Positions 36,954-46,982 of a DNA stretch of 64,000 nucleotides are shown here, piece after piece. The DNA comes from Prevotella pectinovora (lineage in GTDB: Bacteria > Bacteroidota > Bacteroidia > Bacteroidales > Bacteroidaceae). The position numbers and the translations under genes are program-made. The stretch's first letter is position 1. Each line of letters opens with the position of its first letter. Below the pieces are notes generated by a model. That model was not told where the DNA came from. It saw nothing but the letters and a program-made list of their open reading frames with translations, and made no database searches. The stretch is from contig NZ_JXQI01000063.1 in NCBI RefSeq assembly GCF_000834015.1, positions 1 through 64,000 of the forward strand, written 5' to 3'.

Positions 36954-38432
36954 TTAAAAACGAGTGTAAATAAAGGCATTGTTAGTTGCACCAACGAGTA
37001 GTGCAGCACATACAACAAGCATAACAACGGAGAATACCGTCTTTACAATGAGCGACATGGCATTGTAAACAGAGGGAACCGATGATTCTTCTTGTCTATG
37101 AAGCACAAAAGAGGAGACGATCTTGCGCAACGGCATTGAGAACACTATAGCTGCTACCCATATCCAGAAATGGTCGAGAAAAGCGCTGTGAGTGACAAAG
37201 CTATCAAACGTTTTGCCTCCTCCAAAGAAACTCTTGAAGAAGACGAGCATTCTGCCGAAATCATCAAAATAGAATATTCCCCATCCTATCACTACAAGCA
37301 ACAGGCTATATAAATGGAGCAAGGGAGATGGTATGTTGTCCTTAACTTTCAGCAGAGTGTATTTCTCCGTCATCACTATTATGCCGAAATATACACCCCA
37401 AATGATGAAGTTCCAACTCGCACCATGCCACATTCCTGTAAGGAACCATACGACAAGGATGTTGACGGCCTGATGTTTACGGTTTCCTCCCATTGGAATG
37501 TATACATAATCTCTGAAAAAGCTACCTAGCGAAATATGCCATCGACGCCAAAAATCAGTTATAGTATCACAACAATAAGGATGGTTGAAGTTCTCATTGA
37601 AATGGAAACCCAACATTCTGCCGAGTCCGATAGCCATATCAGAATAACCAGAGAAGTCAAAATATATCTGGAATGTAAACGCTACGATACCCAACCAAGC
37701 TCCTGTCGTGGTTAAATCATTCAGACCGTTGACAAGGAATTGGTCAGAAATCTCAGAAAGCTGATTTGCCAAGATTACCTTTTTCCCAAGACCGATAAGG
37801 AAGCGGTATGAGCCATCTGCAATGTCCCTGCTATTGACACGACGATTGGCTATCTCATTTGCCACTGTACCATAACGCACAATTGGCCCGGCAACAAGTT
37901 GTGGAAACATTGATATATAAAGCAACAGGTCTGGATAACGACGCTGAACAGGAGATTCGTTCCTGTAAACATCTACAAGATACGAAATAGACTGGAAGGT
38001 GTAAAAACTGATACCTATAGGCAAAGCTATATTGGGGACCTTGATATTCATCCCCAAATCAGAAAGTATTCCCGCAAAGAAACCAAGATACTTGAATATG
38101 CCGAGCACCAAAAGGTTTAAGCTTATACCCACAACGAGTGCAGTCTTTCGTCTTGACTGCATCCTGCCAGCTATATTTAGACCTGATATATAATTTATCA
38201 AAGAACTGAAAAGCATAAGGAACACATAGACTGGTTCACCCCATGCATAGAAAATCAACGAGAAAACAACAAGAACAGCATTCTTGAGAACATTTCTACA
38301 TGCCATTTGTGACGGGTCTAAAGCAGGAACTCTACTTGAAAACAGTTCCTTATCACCGACCGCTGCCAATAGATAACATAGAAAGAAAGCCGGAAGGAAA
38401 GCGAAGAGAAAAAAGAGATCAGAAAATATCAT
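36954..38432 (-). CDS. MBOAT family O-acyltransferase (AlgI-like)
   Basis: The 492-residue membrane protein has about 10-12 hydrophobic segments, the motif DFWRRWHISLGSFFRDYVYI and the active-site region LTGMWHGASWNFIIWG, where the histidine is catalytic in AlgI/DltB-type proteins. It moves acyl groups, usually acetyl, from the cytoplasm for attachment to a surface polymer by a partner SGNH protein. Two DHHW partners follow immediately and an SGNH hydrolase precedes it by 53 bases. Confidence 0.92.
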   Translation of the reverse strand: MIFSDLFFLFAFLPAFFLCYLLAAVGDKELFSSRVPALDPSQMACRNVLKNAVLVVFSLIFYAWGEPVYVFLMLFSSLINYISGLNIAGRMQSRRKTALVVGISLNLLVLGIFKYLGFFAGILSDLGMNIKVPNIALPIGISFYTFQSISYLVDVYRNESPVQRRYPDLLLYISMFPQLVAGPIVRYGTVANEIANRRVNSRDIADGSYRFLIGLGKKVILANQLSEISDQFLVNGLNDLTTTGAWLGIVAFTFQIYFDFSGYSDMAIGLGRMLGFHFNENFNHPYCCDTITDFWRRWHISLGSFFRDYVYIPMGGNRKHQAVNILVVWFLTGMWHGASWNFIIWGVYFGIIVMTEKYTLLKVKDNIPSPLLHLYSLLLVVIGWGIFYFDDFGRMLVFFKSFFGGGKTFDSFVTHSAFLDHFWIWVAAIVFSMPLRKIVSSFVLHRQEESSVPSVYNAMSLIVKTVFSVVMLVVCAALLVGATNNAFIYTRF

Positions 38433-38485
38433 TTGCTGAGATTATTATGTTTGAAAAAGATTTCGTGAAAACTAAAACAAGTAAA

Positions 38486-39292
38486 TTAATAGCACAACAA
38501 GGAAGTAATCTGATTGGCAATGAGATATCCGTTTCGCCGAGCACCTCTCTCTGATGTATGAGTGCCATCAACTGTCAAAAAATAGCCATTCGTCTCTCTG
38601 GAAGAATACACACCTGTAATATAATCCTGCCTAATTATAGGAATTGACATACGATGGGCACATTCTTCAAGAATATTTCCAACTTTATTGATAATATCAT
38701 AGGATGCTTTCGTAGTCTGCATAGGTGAAAGGAGCACTATTTGGGCATCAGGAAATCGGGACATCAGTTTCTCACAAATCAATTTGACAGAACCTGCTAA
38801 AGACACTACAGAAGAAACTTTCTGAGGTGCATTAAATGTATTAGGTGTACCGAATGCCTGTTCTACTGTTTTCGAAAATATCCCAGGACGCTTACTGTTA
38901 AACCATGCGTCGTTTGTACCTGCAGCAATCAGTATCAGGTCTGGCGAAGGCTGCTGTTGGTTATCACAAGCAGTTATCAATCTGTTCATCTGATTGAATA
39001 TCACATTGTTGTCTGAAAGGACTTGTGTGTTTTCTACTATGTCATAGCGGGTTCTGACAGTATTCGTCCAAGTAGCACCACTTCTTGCATAGCTTTTACA
39101 TGTCTTGGGAGAAATTTTATCTGCAAACCATTTTGACCAACCTTTAGGGTTCGTACAATCATCTCCACCAATAGAGGTGTTTGAATCTCCAAGAATCACA
39201 ATATTCAAGTCATGTCCATTAACAGCCGAAAGCAGACAGCTCTTGCAAATCAACACACAAAAGAGTAAAAGAAACCTTATAGGGATGTTCAT
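38486..39292 (-). CDS. Secreted SGNH/GDSL hydrolase
   Basis: The 268-residue protein has a signal-peptide-like start (FLLLFCVLICKSCLLSAVNG) and the SGNH blocks: NIVILGDSNTSIGG (Ser), a Gly in block II, LIAAGTNDAW (Asn) and VDGTHTSERGARRNG (Asp-x-x-His). It should act on ester bonds at the envelope, perhaps removing or transferring acyl groups on the same polymer that the MBOAT/DHHW proteins modify. It is the first gene of that unit. Its exact substrate is unknown. Confidence 0.85.
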   Translation of the reverse strand: MNIPIRFLLLFCVLICKSCLLSAVNGHDLNIVILGDSNTSIGGDDCTNPKGWSKWFADKISPKTCKSYARSGATWTNTVRTRYDIVENTQVLSDNNVIFNQMNRLITACDNQQQPSPDLILIAAGTNDAWFNSKRPGIFSKTVEQAFGTPNTFNAPQKVSSVVSLAGSVKLICEKLMSRFPDAQIVLLSPMQTTKASYDIINKVGNILEECAHRMSIPIIRQDYITGVYSSRETNGYFLTVDGTHTSERGARRNGYLIANQITSLLCY

Positions 39293-39339
39293 TATTTGTT
39301 TACTAGTTTAACTCGAAATAATTATTTCTGAATGGTTGG

Positions 39340-39347
39340 CAAAGATA
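39340..39347 (-). promoter_or_regulatory. -7 box of the O-acylation cluster
   Basis: The minus strand reads TATCTTTG, 48 bases before the SGNH hydrolase ATG. The expected -33 region is A/T rich without TTTG. Confidence 0.45.
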
Positions 39348-39403
39348 ATGTATTTTTTTGACATAAGAATAAACAATTGAAAATATGTCAAAAAAAAAAC
39401 AAT

Positions 39404-39449
39404 AAAAAAATGATGCCAAATCCAATATTGAATTTGACATCATTTTTTA
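39404..39449 (-). terminator. Terminator of the nuo operon
   Basis: ATGATG-C-CAAAT pairs with ATTTG-A-CATCAT with one mismatch. It is flanked by seven A on the left (T-tract on the minus strand) and six T on the right. It lies 15-60 bases past the nuoN stop. Confidence 0.8.
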
Positions 39450-39463
39450 TTATATCAAATAAA

Positions 39464-40894
39464 TCACATTCCTGCTGCTTGTGCCAGCCAATCATAAACA
39501 CAGCTACAAACACCAAACAGTAATATGCCTATAGTACAAAGTGCAAGAGCAAAACGAGTATTGTTGTCACTCTTGAACGTTGGCAACGGTGTTTCGGTCT
39601 GATTGATATACATGCACTTCACAATCTTCAGATAGTAGTACAAGCTTGGTACTGTGTTCAACAAAGCAATGAATACAACAAGGTATGCCAATGTTGAACC
39701 TTGTTCAGCAGCTGCCATGAACACGAAGAACTTACAGAACATTCCTGCGAAAGGTGGGATACCTGCAAGAGAGAACAACGCCAAGGTCATCAAGAACGAA
39801 AGTTTTGGATTCGTTCCATAGAACCCATCGTAGCAGTTCATCTTGGTATTGCCATTTCCACGTGTCTCTACAACATTGATAATAGTGAAAACTGCCATAT
39901 TGGCTGCAACATAAATCAACACATAGTACATGAGAGCTGTAAGACCCATAGCGCTGTTTCCAATTACAGCAAGCATTATGTATCCAGCCTGAGAAATAGA
40001 ACTGAATGCCATGAATCGTTTCAACTCCTTCTGACGGAGAGCAAAGAGGTTAGCAATGGTGATGGTAAGCAGAATTACTATATACATAAGATATTCCCAA
40101 TACTCAACCATCGGTGCGAAAACCTTCATAAGAATCGTCATCAGAGCAAACGCTGCAGCTCCCTTTGAAACTACACTAAGATAACCAGTTACTGCTGTTG
40201 GTGCACCCTGATAGGTATCAGCAGTCCAGAAGTGGAATGGAACAAGAGAAATCTTGAAACCAAGTCCGCTGAAAAAGAACACCAAGCCAAGAATTGTCAG
40301 TGGCGAAGCACTGATTTGTGCAGCTACATCACCAAAATACAATGTACCGACGGCACCATAGATAAATGAAATACCATAAAGCATTACACCACTTGAAAAT
40401 GTTGCCGTAAGGATAAACTTGGCAGCGCCCTCAGCTGAATTCTTCTTGAACTTGTCAAAAGCCACCAGACATGCCATAGGAACTGATGCCATTTCCAATC
40501 CTAAGAAGAACATAAGGAAATGTCCTGAAGAAATCATCACATACATACCCAAGAGGGTTGAAATGATGAGTTCATAATATTCACCTTCCTTGTTCTTCAC
40601 GTCAGCACGCTCAAGCCAAGACTGTGACATCACCAGAACGATGAACGCACCAGCTGTAAGAATTATCTTCATAACATTGGCTGCTTGAGTTGACTCATAG
40701 CATCCACCAAAGACAGAAGCTGGTTCTGCATAGAAGCAGAGAGCTGTCTGACAAATGAAGAGAGCGCCTGTCAGCAGGCTCAACACAGAATGTTTCTTCT
40801 CACCTTTCAGAATAAGATCGGCGAGGAATACTATTACCAGCACTGCAATAAGGCCAGCCTCTGGTATCATATTAAAAAACTGACTATAATCCAT
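39464..40894 (-). CDS. nuoN: NuoN, complex I antiporter-like subunit
   Basis: The 476-residue membrane protein has about 14 hydrophobic segments and the Mrp-antiporter-like proton-channel motifs with conserved charged residues ([39 protein letters not shown]). It is the last gene of the nuo operon, 17 bases after nuoM. It forms one of three proton-pumping arms of complex I in the inner membrane. Length is normal. Confidence 0.93.
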   Translation of the reverse strand: MDYSQFFNMIPEAGLIAVLVIVFLADLILKGEKKHSVLSLLTGALFICQTALCFYAEPASVFGGCYESTQAANVMKIILTAGAFIVLVMSQSWLERADVKNKEGEYYELIISTLLGMYVMISSGHFLMFFLGLEMASVPMACLVAFDKFKKNSAEGAAKFILTATFSSGVMLYGISFIYGAVGTLYFGDVAAQISASPLTILGLVFFFSGLGFKISLVPFHFWTADTYQGAPTAVTGYLSVVSKGAAAFALMTILMKVFAPMVEYWEYLMYIVILLTITIANLFALRQKELKRFMAFSSISQAGYIMLAVIGNSAMGLTALMYYVLIYVAANMAVFTIINVVETRGNGNTKMNCYDGFYGTNPKLSFLMTLALFSLAGIPPFAGMFCKFFVFMAAAEQGSTLAYLVVFIALLNTVPSLYYYLKIVKCMYINQTETPLPTFKSDNNTRFALALCTIGILLFGVCSCVYDWLAQAAGM

Positions 40895-40911
40895 TTTGTC
40901 CTACTGATTAA

Positions 40912-42396
40912 TTATAAGTTAACGACTTGGAGAATTGGTGTCACTGCATCTGTAATTGCATTGCTAGCCCACAATGGGAATGATCCAAGACCTGCAACAC
41001 AGAATATCAAACAGCAAACAGCAAAGCGCTCATCCCATGTTGCATCTGTCAATGTGAGATAGTGCTCATCCTTGACTTTCTCAAACAAGATGAAACCTAC
41101 TGTACGCAGGATATAAACCGCGGTAACAACAATTGATGTGATTGCAATTATCGTACAGCAACGATGGAATGTGTCTGGATTTTCAAATGAACCTGTGAAA
41201 ATTGTCATTTCGGCAATGAAACCAGAGAAACCAGGCAAACCAAGGTTGGCAAGACCTGCAATGACATATCCTACTGAAAGGAATGGCATGATCTTCATCA
41301 GACCACCGAGCTTGCGGATATCACGTGTATGTGTTCTGCCGTATATCATACCGATAAGGGCAAAGAACAAAGCTGTCATCAAACCATGAGAGAGCATCTG
41401 AAGTATTGCACCTGTGCAAGATACCTTTGTCATCATGAGTAGTGCGAAAAGCACAAGACCACAGTGAGAGACTGAAGAATAAGCATTGATAAACTTCAAG
41501 TCTGTCTGTACACATGCAGAGAAAGCACCATATACTACAGAAATTGTGGTAAGGATAAGGAATATCCAAGCCAAATCCTGAGCCGCATGAGGAAGCAGGA
41601 ACATGGCAATGCGGAAACAACCGTAACCACCAAGTTTCATAAGCACACCAGCATGAAGCATTGACACAGAAGTAGGTGCACAACCGTGACCGATAGGAGA
41701 CCAAGTGTGGAATGGGAACAAAGCACCAAGCACTCCGAAACCAATGAACACGAATGGGAACAGAACATTCTGTACTGCATCAGGAATATGATTGTTATGA
41801 GCAATCTCCAGAATGTTCATTGTTGAAGCACCATTAAAGAAATAGATACCAACAAGACCCAAGATGATAAGGGCAGATCCACCCATCAACATAAGAGTCA
41901 ACTTCATTGCTGCATATTCTTTTCTTCCTGATCCCCAATAACCAATCAATAGATACATAGGAATAAGGGCAACCTCATAGAACATGAACATCGTGAAAAG
42001 GTCGATGCTGATGAAGAAACCATAAACTCCAGTAGAAAGCAATGTAAACCACATGAAGAATTCCTTCGTCAAAGGTTGTAATTTCCACGAAGCGAAAGTT
42101 CCTGTAAAGACGATGATGCTTGAAAGAAGCAGCATCACTACAGAGATACCGTCAACACCAACTGCATAGTTGATGTGAAGAGGAGCAAACCAAACTGTAG
42201 ATGACTGAAGAATCATCTCTTCAGTGTTTCCTGCAGCGCGCTCTCCAATGAAATGTAATGTCAACCAAATTGACATTGCCAACAGACATGATGATCCTAT
42301 GACCATCACCGTACGGACCTGCTTGATGTCACGGGCAGCCCAAAGGCCGAGCAACATCAAAACTGGGATTACTACAAATATACTTAATATACTCAT
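40912..42396 (-). CDS. nuoM: NuoM, complex I antiporter-like subunit
   Basis: The 494-residue subunit contains MFYEVALIPMYLLIGYWGSG (with the conserved Glu in TM5), LGALFPFHTWSPIGHGCAPT and AYSSVSHCGLVLFALL, all standard NuoM positions. It forms the middle proton channel of the membrane arm. It lies 5 bases after nuoL and 17 before nuoN, consistent with one transcript. Confidence 0.94.
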   Translation of the reverse strand: MSILSIFVVIPVLMLLGLWAARDIKQVRTVMVIGSSCLLAMSIWLTLHFIGERAAGNTEEMILQSSTVWFAPLHINYAVGVDGISVVMLLLSSIIVFTGTFASWKLQPLTKEFFMWFTLLSTGVYGFFISIDLFTMFMFYEVALIPMYLLIGYWGSGRKEYAAMKLTLMLMGGSALIILGLVGIYFFNGASTMNILEIAHNNHIPDAVQNVLFPFVFIGFGVLGALFPFHTWSPIGHGCAPTSVSMLHAGVLMKLGGYGCFRIAMFLLPHAAQDLAWIFLILTTISVVYGAFSACVQTDLKFINAYSSVSHCGLVLFALLMMTKVSCTGAILQMLSHGLMTALFFALIGMIYGRTHTRDIRKLGGLMKIMPFLSVGYVIAGLANLGLPGFSGFIAEMTIFTGSFENPDTFHRCCTIIAITSIVVTAVYILRTVGFILFEKVKDEHYLTLTDATWDERFAVCCLIFCVAGLGSFPLWASNAITDAVTPILQVVNL

Positions 42397-42401
42397 CGTT
42401 C

Positions 42402-44417
42402 TTATAATATGCTAAGTAATACTAATGTTAATGCAACAGCTCCAGTCAGGAACCAAACGGCATATTGACGTACATCACCACTCTGCCAAGGACGGAGACT
42501 CTCGCCAGCTTCGTTTGCACCCCATGCACTGAAATCAATGAGACCATTGATGATATGCTCATCAATCCACTGAACCGGACGAGATACAAAACGGAACAAA
42601 ATCTTATGTGTGACAAACATATAGACTTCATCCATATAGAAACGTTTGTAAGCCCAACGATGAAGACGAGGGAATGTCTTGTACAACTTGTCAGCAATCG
42701 GCTGTTTCTCACCCTTATATATATATGTAGCAAGAGCAATTGAAATAACGGCAATTACTGTGGAAGTTATAGCTACCTGAGGAGCGAAATGTACTGTATA
42801 TGCAGTACCTGCAGCACTTACTATCTCACCGAAGCTTGCCCAGCTCCAATCCATGAAACCACCAAGCGTAGTGAAGACACCAACGCCGACGGTAATAATA
42901 CTCAAGAATATCAATGGGAAGGTCATTGTCAGCGGAGCCTCGTGTGGAGTGTGATGAGCATGAAGTTCCTTATTCTCTGTACCCCAGAAAATACCATAGT
43001 AAAGACGGAACATATAGAACGCTGTCATAGCGGCAACACCGGTCATCCACCAACCGATGAACTGAGAATGCTCAAAACATGCAGTGATAATCTCATCCTT
43101 AGAGCTGAAGCCTGAGAAGAATGGAATACCAGCGATAGCAAGACAGGAAATCAAGAATGTGGCATGGGTAATAGGCATATACTTCTTCAGACCACCCATC
43201 GCAGACATCTCGTTTGAGTGAACAGCATGAATGATACAACCAGCACCCAAGAAAAGACAAGCCTTGAACATAGCATGTGTGAAGAGATGGAATAGAGATG
43301 CCATATATCCAAGCTGGGCATGATTGTCGAGAACAGCACCATGATGACCTGGCAAGCAAACGCCAAGTGCCACCATCATAAAGGCAATCTGAGAAATCGT
43401 AGAGAATGCAAGTACTCGCTTGATATCACTCTGTGCACATGCCACAGCAGCAGCATAGAAAGCAGTAAACGCACCAACATACACGACTATTTCCATTGCC
43501 TGTGGAGCATATTCAATCCAAATAGGGAACAGACGAGCAATCTGCACTACTCCTGCAACCACCATGGTCGCAGCATGAATAAGCGCAGAAACAGGTGTAG
43601 GTCCCTCCATAGCATCTGGCAACCAGATGTGAAGTGGGAACATGGCAGACTTACCAGCACCTCCGATAAACATCAGCACGAGAGCTGTAGGAAGAATAAA
43701 ACCTCCTGCGGCTGCAGCACGTGAAGCATCACATGTTGTGAATGCAGTCATTCCCTCTGCTATATGAACTTCAGTTCCAGTGAAAGAGAAGTTAAATGAA
43801 CCTGTATAATATCCGAAGATGAGAATACCGATCAAGAAGAACATATCAGCGAAACGAGTCACTATAAATGCCTTCTTGCTAGCATGAACTGCTGCATGCA
43901 ATCCATAATAGAATCCGATCAAAAGATATGAGCTGACACCCACGAGCTCCCAGAACATATACATCTGGAAAATGTTGGTAGCCAGAACAAGTCCTAGCAT
44001 TGACATTGTGAAGAGAGACAAGAAAGCGTAATAGCGCTGGAAGCCCTTCTCACCATGCATATAGCCAAATGAATAAATGTGCACCATAAAGCTAACTGTG
44101 GAAATGACAATCAGCATCATCACTGAAATAGGATCAAGAAGGATACCTAAATCAAAGTGAAGATTACCGAGTGGCAACCAAGTGTAATTGTATGGTACTA
44201 ATGTCGCAAAAGTTCCGTCAGCCAAACGCGGAGCTGTGAAATACTGGAAAGCTGTGATATAGCTCAACACAGTAACCAATCCAATAGAACAGGTTCCGAT
44301 AAGACCGGCTGTTTTATGCGACCATGCATACTTGTTTCCCGCAAAATCGGGCAAGCCAATGACGAGGAAACTCAACAATGGCAAGAGAAGTATCAACAAT
44401 GAATATGTATAATCCAT
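42402..44417 (-). CDS. nuoL: NuoL, complex I antiporter-like subunit
   Basis: The 671-residue subunit is the largest membrane protein of the operon. It has the NuoL core (FWELVGVSSYLLIGFYYGLH, SAMFPLHIWLPDAMEGPTPV, FSTISQIAFMMVALGVCLPG) and a C-terminal extension that in NuoL forms the long lateral helix. It is the distal proton channel. The gap to nuoK is 6 bases. Confidence 0.95.
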   Translation of the reverse strand: MDYTYSLLILLLPLLSFLVIGLPDFAGNKYAWSHKTAGLIGTCSIGLVTVLSYITAFQYFTAPRLADGTFATLVPYNYTWLPLGNLHFDLGILLDPISVMMLIVISTVSFMVHIYSFGYMHGEKGFQRYYAFLSLFTMSMLGLVLATNIFQMYMFWELVGVSSYLLIGFYYGLHAAVHASKKAFIVTRFADMFFLIGILIFGYYTGSFNFSFTGTEVHIAEGMTAFTTCDASRAAAAGGFILPTALVLMFIGGAGKSAMFPLHIWLPDAMEGPTPVSALIHAATMVVAGVVQIARLFPIWIEYAPQAMEIVVYVGAFTAFYAAAVACAQSDIKRVLAFSTISQIAFMMVALGVCLPGHHGAVLDNHAQLGYMASLFHLFTHAMFKACLFLGAGCIIHAVHSNEMSAMGGLKKYMPITHATFLISCLAIAGIPFFSGFSSKDEIITACFEHSQFIGWWMTGVAAMTAFYMFRLYYGIFWGTENKELHAHHTPHEAPLTMTFPLIFLSIITVGVGVFTTLGGFMDWSWASFGEIVSAAGTAYTVHFAPQVAITSTVIAVISIALATYIYKGEKQPIADKLYKTFPRLHRWAYKRFYMDEVYMFVTHKILFRFVSRPVQWIDEHIINGLIDFSAWGANEAGESLRPWQSGDVRQYAVWFLTGAVALTLVLLSIL

Positions 44418-44423
44418 AACTTA

Positions 44424-44732
44424 TTAATATTTCATGTTTTCAATACTGTTCACCTGATCGCTGTGGAAATTACGGTAAACATTAATAATTATAGCGATAG
44501 CCACTGCACTTTCTGCCGCACTTACGCCCATTGAGAAAAGGGTCATGAAGAAGCCCTCGAATTCACCGGGGAAGAGCAGTCTGTTAAAGGCAGCGAAATT
44601 GATGTCTACAGCATTGAGCACAAGCTCAATGGAGATAAGCATTGCTATCAAGTTACGACGAGTGACGAATCCGTAAACGCCGATGAAGAACAGAAGTGCG
44701 CTAAGCACAAAATAACATTCTACAGGTACCAT
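44424..44732 (-). CDS. nuoK: NuoK, complex I membrane subunit
   Basis: The 102-residue protein has three hydrophobic helices and the two conserved glutamates in membrane segments (LISIELVLNAVDIN and GVSAAESAVAIAII). It is a small core membrane subunit linking the antiporter-like arms to the quinone site. Two bases separate it from nuoJ. Confidence 0.95.
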   Translation of the reverse strand: MVPVECYFVLSALLFFIGVYGFVTRRNLIAMLISIELVLNAVDINFAAFNRLLFPGEFEGFFMTLFSMGVSAAESAVAIAIIINVYRNFHSDQVNSIENMKY

Positions 44733-44734
44733 AA

Positions 44735-45259
44735 TTATTTATCCTCCTTTTCTTTACGAGCCACAACGATGCCGCCGATAATGCAAGCGAGCAAGAATAC
44801 AGAAATGAACTCAAACGGTAAAACATACTGATATTTCTCGCTTCCAACAAGAGCCTCACCAATGACATTCATTGAAACCTCCTCGTCAGCAACCTCACAT
44901 GCTCTGAACAAGAATTCATTCTTGAGCAGAACAATAGTCACTGTAAGGAAGCCAGCGAGAGTTACAAGAGCAGCGCCAATGGCACGGCTTCCTTTCACAT
45001 GCTCTACCAAGCCCTGAAGTGTACGGCGATTAACGAGCTGAATAGCAAAGATATACATCATCGTGATGCCACCAGCATAGATACTCAACTGGGCAGCACC
45101 CAAGAAAGTGTAGTCAAGAATAAAATACAATCCAGCAACACCGAACAAAACGAAGAGCAGGAATGTGGCTGCACGCATGATACGCTTTGTGGCGACACAC
45201 ATAACAGCAGAACCCAGAATTACTACGGCAAGAATGCCAAACATTATAATATTAGCCAT
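44735..45259 (-). CDS. nuoJ: NuoJ, complex I membrane subunit
   Basis: The 174-residue protein has about five hydrophobic helices with LLFVLFGVAGLYFILDYTFL and the TM3 segment IYAGGITMMYIFAIQLVNR, where a pi-bulge is known in other NuoJ proteins. A long loop follows before the last helix. It is part of the E-channel region. The gap to nuoI is 14 bases. Confidence 0.93.
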   Translation of the reverse strand: MANIIMFGILAVVILGSAVMCVATKRIMRAATFLLFVLFGVAGLYFILDYTFLGAAQLSIYAGGITMMYIFAIQLVNRRTLQGLVEHVKGSRAIGAALVTLAGFLTVTIVLLKNEFLFRACEVADEEVSMNVIGEALVGSEKYQYVLPFEFISVFLLACIIGGIVVARKEKEDK

Positions 45260-45273
45260 TTCTTATGTCCTCC

Positions 45274-45810
45274 TTATTTTGTTTTGGTGTTAAACTTACC
45301 GATTTCAAGAGGAGCTCCACCATCTATAAGGTTAGGAAGGCTTCCTCCGGTATATACCTCCTTGTCAAGGTGAAGAACGAGTTTGTCTCTATCAAAGACA
45401 GAGTTCTCGAAGTCATTCGTGAAATGAATGGCATCGAAATTGCATGCATTGACACATAGTTCACAGAACATGCAATCTCCGAGATCATATTGATAGTCAA
45501 CCAACTTGCGTTTCTTCTTGCCCGTCTCAGGGTCCTCCACCATCTCTGTAAGAATCTTTATCGAGTCATTAGGACAAGCCTTCTCACACAATGTGCAGCC
45601 AACGCATTTGTAGTTTTGGTTCTCGTCGCGTGAGAAAACAAGTCTGCCACGATGGCGAGCCGACACATGGAGCGTTGTCTTGCGGTTCTCAGGATACTGC
45701 TCAGTGCTCTTCTTGGTGAAATACTCAGTAAGAGTAGTCTTCATACCAATGGCGAGAGTCTTTACAGCAGAACCAATTTCTCCAAAATATGATTTATTAT
45801 TATCTTCCAT
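45274..45810 (-). CDS. nuoI: NuoI, complex I 2x[4Fe-4S] subunit
   Basis: The 178-residue protein carries two ferredoxin-like cysteine sets: CVGCTLCEKACP, and a second one CMFCELCVNACN. The residue after the last cysteine of the second set is Asn where most NuoI proteins have Pro. It passes electrons along clusters N6a and N6b to NuoB. In an enzyme without NuoEFG it lies close to where a soluble donor could dock, as inferred from the structure of related complexes. Confidence 0.94.
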   Translation of the reverse strand: MEDNNKSYFGEIGSAVKTLAIGMKTTLTEYFTKKSTEQYPENRKTTLHVSARHRGRLVFSRDENQNYKCVGCTLCEKACPNDSIKILTEMVEDPETGKKKRKLVDYQYDLGDCMFCELCVNACNFDAIHFTNDFENSVFDRDKLVLHLDKEVYTGGSLPNLIDGGAPLEIGKFNTKTK

Positions 45811-45829
45811 ATCTATTTAAACTCCTTAT

Positions 45830-46915
45830 TTAAAAGTGCCAGCCAAATGCCACAATGATAGTCATAAGCACCAAGTTGATGAGACAAAGCGGCATGAGAT
45901 ATTTCCACTCAAGTTTCAATATCTGGTCAATACGCAGACGTGGGAAAGTCCAACGTACCCACATAAGCAACCAAACAACGGCGAAAGTCTTGCCAAGGAA
46001 CCATACGATACCAGGGATAAGGTTCATGATTCCATCGAAACCTTCTATACCGATATTTACAGGTGCCCATCCTCCAAGGAATACAGTAGTTGCGATTCCA
46101 GATACCACGAAGAGGTTAAGATACTCTGCAAGGTAATAGAAACCGAATCCCATACCAGAATACTCTGTATGATAACCGGCTGTCAACTCGCTCTCAGCCT
46201 CAGCCAAGTCGAACGGACCACGGTTTGCTTCTGCATTACCAGCTACGAGGAAAACCAGGAAGGCTATAATAGCAGGAACATGACCTTTGAAGATTAGCCA
46301 GTTCCATGGTCCGACCTGTGCTTCAACGATACCGCTCACCTGCATTGTACCTGTAAGTATTACTGCAGTAATGAGACACAAGCCGAGAGACATTTCGTAA
46401 GATATGAGCTGAACAGCTCCACGCATAGCCGAAACGACACTATACTTGTTGTTACTTGCCCAACCGGCGAGGAAGATACCAACCACACCGATACTTGACA
46501 CCGCAGTCAGCAAGAACACACCAACATTGAAGTTCAGCACCTCTGCGCCATTGTTCCATGGCAAGAAAGAGAAGGTGCCCACCGAAGCAATGATAACAAG
46601 GAACGGAGCCACGAAATACAGCAGCTTGTCAGCCTTGTCTACAGTGAAAATCTCCTTGATGAGCATTTTCAGAACGTCGGCAAAAACCTGGAATATACCC
46701 CATGGACCGACACGCATCGGACCAAGTCGGCACTGGAAGTAAGCACAAACCTTACGTTCCATGAAAATCAAGCAAATAGCAAGTATGGCATAACCTGCAA
46801 GAATAAGTACGCCAACCAGTATGCACTCGATAAGGATCGACCAGAAATCTCCAAGTCCAAGAGTTTGGCGGAGAAGAGCGTCGAACCATATTGTTACGTT
46901 ACTAAAGTCAAACAT
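45830..46915 (-). CDS. nuoH: NuoH, complex I quinone-site membrane subunit
   Basis: The 361-residue membrane protein shows FMERKVCAYFQCRLGPMRVG, GNAEANRGPFDLAEAESELT (with the conserved acidic residues of the quinone chamber) and FAVVWLLMWVRWTFPRLRID. It forms the entry site for quinone next to NuoB and NuoD. A 67-base gap separates it from nuoCD, the largest in the operon, without a clear promoter. Confidence 0.95.
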   Translation of the reverse strand: MFDFSNVTIWFDALLRQTLGLGDFWSILIECILVGVLILAGYAILAICLIFMERKVCAYFQCRLGPMRVGPWGIFQVFADVLKMLIKEIFTVDKADKLLYFVAPFLVIIASVGTFSFLPWNNGAEVLNFNVGVFLLTAVSSIGVVGIFLAGWASNNKYSVVSAMRGAVQLISYEMSLGLCLITAVILTGTMQVSGIVEAQVGPWNWLIFKGHVPAIIAFLVFLVAGNAEANRGPFDLAEAESELTAGYHTEYSGMGFGFYYLAEYLNLFVVSGIATTVFLGGWAPVNIGIEGFDGIMNLIPGIVWFLGKTFAVVWLLMWVRWTFPRLRIDQILKLEWKYLMPLCLINLVLMTIIVAFGWHF

Positions 46916-46982
46916 AATATAAATTTTGATTTTAGAGTTTAGAATACATCGAATGTTTCCAACCCCTTAATTCATTTTTCGA

